A DNA stretch of 24,859 nt from a virus. The DNA lies in IMG/VR virus record IMGVR_UViG_3300030116_006859, positions 563 to 25,421 of that record, one strand, 5' to 3'. Of this stretch, positions 1 to 3,499 are shown in pieces. Under the pieces are notes generated by a model. The model did no database searches. It was not told the origin of the DNA and saw nothing but the letters and a program-made list of their open reading frames with translations. The first letter of the stretch is position 1. Every line of letters starts with the position of its first letter. Both the position numbers and the translations under genes were made by a program.

Positions 1-41
1 TGTAACAATTAGTACACAAGTATTATAAATAAATTGTTACA
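1..41. repeat. 10-bp perfect inverted repeat flanking a late-promoter-like box
   Basis: TGTAACAATT at 1-10 and its exact reverse complement AATTGTTACA at 32-41 enclose 21 bases that contain TATAAATA (24-31). It may be an operator over the promoter-like element or a hairpin. It has no U-tract, so a terminator is unlikely. The left edge is the window edge, so the repeat could extend further. Confidence 0.6.
24..31 (+). promoter_or_regulatory. TATAAATA, T4-type late promoter-like element
   Basis: The octamer matches the T4 late promoter consensus read by the gp55 sigma factor, and the same octamer lies before gp25 and gp8 in this window. Here the nearest ATG (46-48) opens a reading frame of only four codons, so its target is unclear. 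It may be inactive, or serve the 49-codon gene further on. Confidence 0.35.
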
Positions 42-50
42 TTATATGAA

Positions 51-196
51 TCTCGACTAGATTTCTCGTATTATACTTGACATCTCGACGAGATAGCACT
101 ATAATAACAGTATACAATTCAATTCTCGACTAGATTTTATGTACGACGATTTTGATCTCGACTATACATATGACTACTCATCGAGTCTCGACGAGG
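51..196. promoter_or_regulatory. Array of five TCTCGACKAGA palindromic operator-like sites
   Basis: Near-identical 11-mers start at 51 (TCTCGACTAGA), 83 (TCTCGACGAGA), 124 (TCTCGACTAGA), 156 (TCTCGACTATA) and 186 (TCTCGACGAGG). The copy at 83 is a perfect odd palindrome (TCTCG-A-CGAGA) and fills most of the spacer of a consensus promoter. Start-to-start distances are 32, 41, 32 and 30 bp, close to three or four helical turns, so the sites would face one side of the DNA. The last two lie inside the coding region of the 139-288 gene. Repressor binding is inferred. Confidence 0.6.
77..105 (+). promoter_or_regulatory. Consensus sigma70-type promoter with operator in spacer
   Basis: TTGACA (77-82), a 17-bp spacer and TATAAT (100-105) match the bacterial consensus in all twelve core positions. 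Transcription should begin near 112 and read into the small gene at 139. The perfect palindrome at 83-93 sits between the two boxes, and another copy lies at 124-134 in the leader, a classical arrangement for repression. Confidence 0.85.
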
Positions 197-288
197 ACTA
201 TGCAGACGCATATGAACACGACGAGAATGAAGAGCATGCACGAGAAAGTACAGACTTTCAAGAACTTGCATACCTGCATTATGCCTGA
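139..288 (+). CDS. Small acidic Asp/Glu/Tyr-rich protein (49 aa), unknown function
   Basis: The ATG lies about 27 bases after the predicted start site of the consensus promoter, and the frame ends in TGA at 286-288, ahead of a strong terminator at 387-423, so it forms a complete one-gene unit. The product begins MYDDFDLDYTYDYSSSLDED and continues with many Glu, Asp, His and Ala residues. It is strongly acidic and Tyr-rich, with no membrane segment or recognisable domain. Highly acidic small phage proteins sometimes act as DNA mimics or host-protein inhibitors, but nothing here proves that role. No clear Shine-Dalgarno is visible. Two copies of the TCTCGAC motif are read in frame as Leu-Asp. 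A TTG-started frame at 152-361 overlaps it and looks like a shadow. Confidence 0.6.
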   Translation: MYDDFDLDYTYDYSSSLDEDYADAYEHDENEEHARESTDFQELAYLHYA

Positions 289-329
289 TGTATTAGTACG
301 AGATTGCAGCTACAAGGAATCAGACTACG

Positions 330-359
330 AGACCCCATTATGGAGGGAAAGTGGGGTCT
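330..359 (+). other. Hairpin AGACCCCA / TGGGGTCT in the 3' untranslated region
   Basis: An 8-bp perfect stem (330-337 with 352-359) encloses a 14-base loop. No U-run follows, so it is not a terminator on its own. It lies between the end of the 49-codon gene and the terminator at 387-423 and could protect the 3' end of the short mRNA. Confidence 0.45.
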
Positions 360-386
360 GAATTCTAGTACGAGAATGAATTAACT

Positions 387-423
387 AAACTCTTGGACGT
401 GGGAAATCCAAGAGTTTTTTTTT
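387..423 (+). terminator. Rho-independent terminator
   Basis: AAACTCTTGGA (387-397) pairs perfectly with TCCAAGAGTTT (407-417) around a 9-base loop, and the stem runs into nine consecutive T residues (415-423). It ends the unit of the 49-codon gene. On the opposite strand it could weakly terminate the leftward gene at 442-594, although the U-run there is poor. Confidence 0.9.
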
Positions 424-428
424 ATGTG

Positions 429-452
429 TGTGCCAGTTCGTTTATTGGCACA
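429..452. promoter_or_regulatory. 24-bp inverted repeat TGTGCCA-N10-TGGCACA (copy 1)
   Basis: This is a perfect 7-bp inverted repeat with a 10-bp centre. It has the same geometry as the copies at 655-678 and 781-804. It overlaps the stop codon (442-444) of the leftward gene. It could be an operator or, as RNA, a short hairpin. Confidence 0.6.
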
Positions 453-594
453 TGTCCTCGAATCTGATCTGAGCACGATGGGCAGCGACTGCTTGGGTGG
501 TATCTTTATTAATATCATAACCTTGTTGCTCTAATTCGCATAGGCACTCATCGAACAAATCTTCCATAATCATTTCATTTTGGAGTGTAGACAT
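442..594 (-). CDS. Small acidic protein (50 aa), leftward, unknown function
   Basis: This is the only gene in the window placed on the minus strand. The product begins MSTLQNEMIMEDLFDECLCE and ends RFEDMCQ. It is acidic and probably helical, with no motif I recognise. The ATG at 594-592 is preceded by AGGA at good distance, which supports this start. A longer reading of the frame, back to 759, would run through promoter-like and operator-like DNA and is rejected. A minus-strand -10 box at 689-684 lies upstream, and a TGTGACA-N10-TGGCACA site (655-678) overlaps the expected transcription start, so repression at that site is plausible. It is divergent from the Api92-like gene at 916. Confidence 0.6.
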   Translation of the reverse strand: MSTLQNEMIMEDLFDECLCELEQQGYDINKDTTQAVAAHRAQIRFEDMCQ

Positions 595-654
595 TTTTGG
601 TTCCTGTAACGTTATTTTTAAGTTAGCATCGATCCTTGGAGAATGGGAATCTAA

Positions 655-678
655 TGTGACACTAATGTGACTGGCACA
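655..678. promoter_or_regulatory. 24-bp inverted repeat TGTGACA-N10-TGGCACA (copy 2)
   Basis: The half-sites are TGTGACA (655-661) and TGGCACA (672-678), spaced exactly as in copies 1 and 3. Its first 12 bases (TGTGACACTAAT) are identical to copy 3. It overlaps the expected start site of the leftward promoter, a typical repressor position. Confidence 0.65.
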
Positions 679-683
679 ACGAA

Positions 684-711
684 TTATAATTGCGCGGGAG
701 GAGTGTCGAAA
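684..711 (-). promoter_or_regulatory. Candidate leftward promoter for the 442-594 gene
   Basis: On the minus strand, TATAAT occupies 689-684. A weak -35 candidate, TTTCGA or TTCGAC, lies 15-16 bp upstream (about 711-705). The -10 is perfect but the -35 is poor, so the assignment depends mainly on position relative to the small leftward gene. Confidence 0.45.
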
Positions 712-780
712 GTTTAGAATCAGTCCTACCCCAGACCTATTACTAGTATTACTGCACATCTAATTGGATTCAAGTTAGAT

Positions 781-804
781 TGTGACACTAATAATATTGG
801 CACA
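781..804. promoter_or_regulatory. 24-bp inverted repeat TGTGACA-N10-TGGCACA (copy 3)
   Basis: The half-sites are TGTGACA (781-787) and TGGCACA (798-804). Its centre lies roughly 53 bp before the expected start site of the rightward promoter with -10 at 834-839. That promoter lacks a good -35, so this site could bind an activator. The stretch 595-915 has no convincing gene of its own: it holds the leftward promoter, copies 2 and 3, and the rightward promoter and leader. Confidence 0.65.
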
Positions 805-833
805 CTGACACTACTACTCGTGGCGATAGGCAT

Positions 834-839
834 TATAAT
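834..839 (+). promoter_or_regulatory. -10 box TATAAT of the Api92-like gene, weak -35
   Basis: A perfect TATAAT lies 76 bases before the ATG at 916. No good -35 stands at 16-19 bp; the nearest TTGACA-like hexamer, CTGACA (805-810), is 23 bp away. The long leader ends in a pyrimidine stretch (TCCTTTATTCCC) like the other first genes of this region. Dependence on an activator at 781-804 is inferred. Confidence 0.5.
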
Positions 840-915
840 AGACATATGAGGTTCTTAATTAGACTTGGTAAACAAGTTAGGATAGAATCTCAAGTCCTTT
901 ATTCCCTTTTCACTT

Positions 916-1374
916 ATGCCAAATTGGTGCAGAAACAGAGTTGATGTTTACTCAGAAAACAAAACTGACTTGCAGAAGGTGTTGGACATCTTTAGTAACA
1001 AAAATGTATTCGCACAGATTATCCCCGAACCAAACTGGGCAAAGATTCCTTTTAAAGGAGAACTTCCCAAAGTTCGTGAAATGAAAGCACCGAACGGAAA
1101 GGTAGTTACAACAGTCACAGAATTTTCTGATGGCACACAGGATACCAGATGGTATGACTGGAGACTACAAAACTGGGACACTAAATGGGATGTGCACGAA
1201 GTTGATATTGAGGAGGAAAGATGGAAAGATGAATTAGAATCTTTCCAAGCAACTTTCGATACTGCATGGTCACCACCCGAAGCAATCTGTCGTCGTCTTC
1301 GTGATATGTTCCCGAAGGTTAGCATCTCATGGTTCTATGATGAACCAGGAATGCAGACAGCAGGTTACCTATAG
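916..1374 (+). CDS. Api92/YubB-like (DUF1281-type) protein
   Basis: The 152-residue product begins MPNWCRNRVDV and carries WRLQNWDTKWD (about 82-92), FDTAWSPPEA (114-123) and a C-terminal YDEPG (141-145). This set of motifs is typical of the Api92-like/YubB ferredoxin-like family found in phages and plasmids. Known members share the N-terminal PNWC and the central NWGTKWD-type segment; their function is not established. The start is the only ATG that gives the family's N-terminal PNWC. No Shine-Dalgarno is visible and the ATG follows a pyrimidine-rich leader. It is a single-gene unit ended by the terminator at 1398-1420. The long antisense frame across it (948-1325) is a shadow. Confidence 0.85.
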   Translation: MPNWCRNRVDVYSENKTDLQKVLDIFSNKNVFAQIIPEPNWAKIPFKGELPKVREMKAPNGKVVTTVTEFSDGTQDTRWYDWRLQNWDTKWDVHEVDIEEERWKDELESFQATFDTAWSPPEAICRRLRDMFPKVSISWFYDEPGMQTAGYL

Positions 1375-1395
1375 GACAGTTATATTACTGTCACA
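1374..1395. repeat. Stop-adjacent stem-loop repeat, copy 1
   Basis: GGACAGTT-N2-ATTACTGTCACA overlaps the last base of the stop codon of the preceding gene. It matches 2189-2210 at 20 of 22 positions. GACAGT (1375-1380) pairs with ACTGTC (1387-1392) around a 6-base loop. Its 3' end, TGTCACA, is the reverse complement of the half-site TGTGACA found at 655 and 781. Confidence 0.6.
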
Positions 1396-1397
1396 AT

Positions 1398-1420
1398 ACC
1401 CTCTTCACAGAGGGTTTTTT
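1398..1420 (+). terminator. Rho-independent terminator overlapping next promoter
   Basis: ACCCTCT (1398-1404) and AGAGGGT (1409-1415) form a perfect 7-bp stem with loop TCAC, followed by a run of six T (1415-1420). It ends the Api92-like unit. The TTCACA that would serve as -35 of the following promoter lies in the loop. Confidence 0.85.
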
Positions 1421-1434
1421 ATTGCTATTATAAG
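1404..1434 (+). promoter_or_regulatory. Promoter of the 1458-2187 operon, embedded in the terminator
   Basis: TTCACA (1404-1409) is followed either by TATTAT (1426-1431, spacer 16) or by TATAAG (1429-1434, spacer 19). The start would lie about 20 bases before the ATG at 1458, and the leader carries GCAAATTTCCC as in two other units of this region. A conserved TATAA-plus-GCAA(A)TT layout supports it although the boxes are not consensus. Confidence 0.55.
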
Positions 1435-1457
1435 TATGTAAGCAAATTTCCCACACT

Positions 1458-1736
1458 ATGCCGAAACCCGAAATTCATTTCAGTCCCGCATTTGGAATGG
1501 GGTTCTACATCGCAGAAGATGGAACTCTCATGAGCATGCCAGCAGTTACAGATGTAAATGGTCGCACCACTATGGATATTGACAATGAAATTGCCGTTGA
1601 TGAGTGGGATGACCCAAGTGTTTATTCCCCATCTCATATGATGGTGCTTGCACAGATTATGCAGATCTGCACTCTCAAACGTGACTATGTAAGAATCGGT
1701 TACTATGCCGAAAGATTCGGGAGTGCAGCAAAATGA
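1458..1736 (+). CDS. Hypothetical protein (92 aa), first gene of a four-gene operon
   Basis: The product begins MPKPEIHFSPAFGMGFYIAE and has an acidic middle with IDNEIAVDEWDDPS (about 41-54). It has no domain, signal peptide or membrane segment that I recognise. The ATG follows a short leader containing GCAAATTTCCC rather than a Shine-Dalgarno, like other unit-opening genes here. Its TGA overlaps the ATG of the next small gene as ATGA, so the two are probably translationally coupled. A comparable antisense frame (1428-1637) is a shadow. Confidence 0.7.
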   Translation: MPKPEIHFSPAFGMGFYIAEDGTLMSMPAVTDVNGRTTMDIDNEIAVDEWDDPSVYSPSHMMVLAQIMQICTLKRDYVRIGYYAERFGSAAK

Positions 1737-1861
1737 ATGAGCATACCTACGAAGAAATTCTCAAACTTTATAACGAAGGGGACTTTGACCTCTTCGACTT
1801 AAAGTCCGATCTTTATTACCAACTCTTTTACTCTTACAAGGACGATTATTATGAAACCTAA
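1733..1861 (+). CDS. Very small acidic, Tyr-rich protein (42 aa)
   Basis: The ATG overlaps the stop of the preceding gene (ATGA at 1733-1736), and GGGAG stands at suitable distance upstream. The product begins MNEHTYEEILKLYNEGDFDL and ends YSYKDDYYET. It is acidic, aromatic and probably helical. Its stop TAA (1859-1861) lies 11 bases inside the next gene. The tight overlaps on both sides and the good ribosome site support a real gene that size-limited gene calling would miss. No function can be assigned. Confidence 0.65.
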   Translation: MNEHTYEEILKLYNEGDFDLFDLKSDLYYQLFYSYKDDYYET

Positions 1862-2054
1862 CGGAATTAACATCGAATTGACACCCTGTCAGTATGACTA
1901 CCTATATGAAACCTTAATGGAAGCATACTCAAACGATGTCGCACAGCAAAAGGAATGGGACGTGCAGACATTCGACAATCTAATTGATAATGTCTGTAAT
2001 GGTAAATCTACCATACTATCAAACGATGTCAAGGGAGTATTACATGACACTTAA
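1851..2054 (+). CDS. Hypothetical protein (67 aa)
   Basis: The product begins MKPNGINIELTPCQYDYLYE, contains an acidic and probably helical middle, and ends KGVLHDT. AAGGAC upstream of the ATG is a reasonable ribosome site inside the preceding gene. It overlaps both neighbours (11 bases each side), which marks it as an internal gene of a compressed operon. No recognised family. Confidence 0.65.
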   Translation: MKPNGINIELTPCQYDYLYETLMEAYSNDVAQQKEWDVQTFDNLIDNVCNGKSTILSNDVKGVLHDT

Positions 2055-2187
2055 ACAACAGATTAAAGAATACGTTGACGACCATTACACACATTTCGGA
2101 TTCTATCCCTATGATGTCGAAGTTGATGGGCAAATTTATTCTTATGGTGGTTACTGGGCAATCTTAGAAGATGATAGATTTGACTAG
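2044..2187 (+). CDS. Conserved-looking small phage protein (47 aa)
   Basis: The chosen ATG at 2044 follows AAGGGAG at ideal spacing; an earlier start at 1984 would add 20 residues overlapping the upstream gene and has no such site. The product begins MTLKQQIKEYVDDHYTHFGF and continues YPYDVEVDGQIYSYGGYWAILEDD in pieces that resemble small hypothetical proteins of marine T4-like phages (recalled, not searched). It probably folds as a helix followed by a short beta sheet. It is the last gene of the operon; a stem-loop repeat follows its stop at once. Confidence 0.7.
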   Translation: MTLKQQIKEYVDDHYTHFGFYPYDVEVDGQIYSYGGYWAILEDDRFD

Positions 2188-2188
2188 T

Positions 2189-2210
2189 GGACAGTTGAAT
2201 TACTGTCACA
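2189..2210. repeat. Stop-adjacent stem-loop repeat, copy 2
   Basis: This second copy of GGACAGTT-N2-ATTACTGTCACA starts two bases after a TAG stop; the first copy is at 1374-1395. GACAGT (2190-2195) pairs with ACTGTC (2202-2207). No U-run follows directly. It may be an mRNA 3'-end stabiliser, a partial terminator or a protein-binding site. Confidence 0.6.
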
Positions 2211-2217
2211 CATCGAC

Positions 2218-2252
2218 TTCACAAAACGTTTACCTATCGTTTATAATAGGTA
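2218..2252 (+). promoter_or_regulatory. Promoter of the 2280 gene with a palindrome over the -10
   Basis: TTCACA (2218-2223), an 18-bp spacer and TATAAT (2242-2247) form the promoter. TACCTAT (2231-2237) and ATAGGTA (2246-2252) are perfect inverted repeats with an 8-base centre that straddles the -10. The leader carries AAGCAATTCACCC. Binding of a repressor to the palindrome is inferred. Confidence 0.65.
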
Positions 2253-2279
2253 CATAAGCAATTCACCCTCTTTCCCTAC

Positions 2280-2636
2280 ATGAGACTAATTGAACAGCAA
2301 ATGAACTCAGCAGTTCGTAACAAACAGAACTTCTCCAAGTCTAACACTATGGTTCGTTACGACAAAGCAGAGAACATGAGTTCCGTTTATTTACATGGTC
2401 ATCGTATTGCCGACTACTGCCACACTAAAGGCAAAGCATGGATCAGTTCTTGCGGATGGGAGACTAACACCACTAAGTCCAGACTTAATGCGTTTCTTTA
2501 TGAAGTTGCATACGGTGTGAGCATCTTTCAAAAGAACTGGGAGTGGTTCCTACATGATAACCGCACCACTGCAACAATCGATTTCTATGATCGCATGGTC
2601 GTATTCAGCAAACCTCTTACACTCTCAGCAGTGTAA
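2280..2636 (+). CDS. Hypothetical phage protein (118 aa)
   Basis: The product begins MRLIEQQMNSAVRNKQNFSK, then SSVYLHGHRIADY (about 34-46), then NTTKSRLNAFLYEVAYGVSI (63-82), and ends with a short beta-rich segment. It resembles a hypothetical protein that I recall from marine T4-like phages, in which an N-terminal IEQQM helix and an R-x-YLHG strand are followed by a T-x-SR-NA helix. Function is unknown. It is basic in its first part and might bind nucleic acid, but no known motif shows this. It is a single-gene unit between the promoter at 2218-2252 and the terminator at 2647-2677. The ATG follows CCCTCTTTCCC, with no Shine-Dalgarno. Confidence 0.75.
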   Translation: MRLIEQQMNSAVRNKQNFSKSNTMVRYDKAENMSSVYLHGHRIADYCHTKGKAWISSCGWETNTTKSRLNAFLYEVAYGVSIFQKNWEWFLHDNRTTATIDFYDRMVVFSKPLTLSAV

Positions 2637-2646
2637 ACAATTGTTT

Positions 2647-2677
2647 CAGATGCTCACACTGCGTGGGCATCTGTTTT
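2647..2677 (+). terminator. Rho-independent terminator overlapping next promoter
   Basis: CAGATGC (2647-2653) pairs with GCATCTG (2667-2673). Inside the 13-base loop CAC and GTG can pair further. TTTT follows. The last T is also the first base of the TATAAT of the next promoter. Confidence 0.8.
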
Positions 2678-2682
2678 ATAAT
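2653..2682 (+). promoter_or_regulatory. Promoter of the 2714 gene, embedded in the terminator
   Basis: CTCACA (2653-2658) lies at the edge of the terminator loop, followed by an 18-bp spacer and TATAAT (2677-2682). The 15 bases from the -10 onward, TATAATAACAGTATA, are identical to those of the promoter at 100-114, which supports a shared promoter and start-site design. Confidence 0.7.
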
Positions 2683-2713
2683 AACAGTATAGCAAATTAA
2701 TTCCCTTTCCCAA

Positions 2714-2959
2714 ATGAATCCAACAGAAAGAATTATCAAACGCATCCTTGAAGTTGAGAACTTTCAGAACATGGCATGCGTATGTGCTGACTTCGCAGAG
2801 TTTTGTGAAGAGGTTATGGAGTGGGGTGTAGACCACATTGCACAGGTAGAGTTGTTTGATACCTACCGCAGTTTCAGAGACTACACCTTTAACCCTGAGT
2901 TAGACATCAAAAGACTTGATGCGTTCATTGTAGCAGAAAACGGTTACATTCGTTCGTGA
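2714..2959 (+). CDS. Hypothetical protein (81 aa)
   Basis: The product begins MNPTERIIKRILEVENFQNM and is mostly helical and acidic, with three Cys or Phe-Cys positions near CVCADFAEFCEE (about 22-33). No domain is recognised. It is a single-gene unit with its own promoter, a pyrimidine leader (TTCCCTTTCCC) directly before the ATG and a G/C-rich hairpin after the stop. The antisense frame at 2654-2836 is a shadow. Confidence 0.7.
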   Translation: MNPTERIIKRILEVENFQNMACVCADFAEFCEEVMEWGVDHIAQVELFDTYRSFRDYTFNPELDIKRLDAFIVAENGYIRS

Positions 2960-2971
2960 CTACAGCAGTTC

Positions 2972-2992
2972 GGGGGGTTGATGCCCCCCTTA
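2972..2992 (+). terminator. G6/C6 hairpin, probable terminator
   Basis: GGGGGG (2972-2977), loop TTGATG and CCCCCC (2984-2989) form a very stable stem 12 bases after the stop of the 2714 gene. The tail is TTATATAAAA rather than a pure U-run, so termination may be partial. Confidence 0.65.
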
Positions 2993-3041
2993 TATAAAAT
3001 CGCATGACTCCCCTAGTCTACAAAGTGTTACGAAAGGCAGA

Positions 3042-3049
3042 TATAAATT
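3042..3049 (+). promoter_or_regulatory. Possible late-type element TATAAATT before the 3106 gene
   Basis: TATAAATT differs from the late octamer TATAAATA at one base and lies 64 bases before the start at 3106. No good sigma70 -35 pairs with it. The rest of 2993-3105 holds A/T-rich DNA, including TATATAAAA at 3074-3082, and no gene that I can support. Confidence 0.3.
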
Positions 3050-3105
3050 CCACGTCTTAAAAAAAATTTTCGCATATATAAAAACGACGACTAGGTTTTC
3101 ATGAA

Positions 3106-3282
3106 ATGAAAAAAAATTTTGACGAAATTTATTCCACTGTAGAGATCGATCCAGTAACTGACAGATATCATATGACAATTCCCGAAGAAATTGTAAATGA
3201 ATTTGACTGGTATGAGGATCTTGTGTTAAAATGGAATTTAGAAGTCGATGGAATCTATCTCACACTTAAGAAGGATGATTAA
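3106..3282 (+). CDS. Small protein (58 aa), possibly AbrB/MazE-like fold
   Basis: The ATG at 3106 is the first that opens a frame; an ATG five bases earlier stops after two codons. The product starts MKKNFDEIYSTVEIDPVTDR and includes HMTIPEEIVNEFDWYED (22-38) and DGIYLTLKKDD at the end. The strand, IPEEI helix and final beta strand recall small SpoVT/AbrB-like swapped-hairpin proteins in phages, which bind DNA, but this is a pattern impression only. Its stop overlaps the start of the next gene (ATGATTAA), so the two are probably co-translated. Confidence 0.7.
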   Translation: MKKNFDEIYSTVEIDPVTDRYHMTIPEEIVNEFDWYEDLVLKWNLEVDGIYLTLKKDD

Positions 3283-3454
3283 AAGCTATCACATTTACCT
3301 CAACGATAAATGTCTGTTTAAGAATTTAAATGAAGAAGAGTTTGATCTGATATGGAATAAGTTATATACATCATACTGGAGAGAGGAAATTACATACACA
3401 GAAGTGAATGAGATGAGTATGGAAAACTCTACAATATATGAATCTTCTTATTGA
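3275..3454 (+). CDS. Hypothetical protein (59 aa)
   Basis: The start at 3275 is chosen over 3248 because AAGAAGG precedes it and the overlap with the upstream gene is then only 8 bases. The product begins MIKSYHIYLNDKCLFKNLNE and continues EEEFDLIWNKLY, followed by an acidic, Ser-rich tail. It resembles small hypothetical proteins that I recall from T4-like cyanophages. Its stop codon is embedded in the -35 box of the next promoter (TTGACA at 3451-3456). Confidence 0.7.
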   Translation: MIKSYHIYLNDKCLFKNLNEEEFDLIWNKLYTSYWREEITYTEVNEMSMENSTIYESSY

Positions 3455-3479
3455 CAAAAGCTTCTATATAAGTTAGAAT
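3451..3479 (+). promoter_or_regulatory. Strong sigma70-type promoter of the glycosyltransferase operon
   Basis: TTGACA (3451-3456), a 17-bp spacer and TAGAAT (3474-3479) match eleven of twelve consensus positions. The start would lie near 3486, about 14 bases before the ATG at 3500. The TGA stop of the preceding gene is part of the -35. Confidence 0.8.
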
Positions 3480-3499
3480 TGAATTGATCGCAATCTATT

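Noticed and set aside
152-361. TTG-started 69-residue frame overlapping the 49-codon gene
   Set aside because: It reads Thr/Met/His-rich sequence in another frame of the acidic gene, has no ribosome site and runs through the 3' hairpin. The 139-288 frame fits the promoter and terminator better.
51-375. CRISPR array or iteron-type origin from the TCTCGAC repeats
   Set aside because: Repeats are only 11 bp, with unequal spacers and two inside a gene. No repeat-spacer pattern exists. An origin cannot be excluded but has no A/T-rich melting region or other support.
442-759. Long form (105 aa) of the leftward gene
   Set aside because: The added N-terminal part crosses a -10 box and an operator-like repeat. 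The internal ATG at 592-594 has AGGA upstream.
655-804. CRP or NtcA binding sites
   Set aside because: Half-sites and spacing (7 bp, N10, 7 bp) differ from TGTGA-N6-TCACA and from GTA-N8-TAC.
844-942. 32-codon frame starting MRFLIRLGKQ in the leader of the Api92-like gene
   Set aside because: It starts at about the predicted transcript start and overlaps the real gene out of frame, with no supporting ribosome site.
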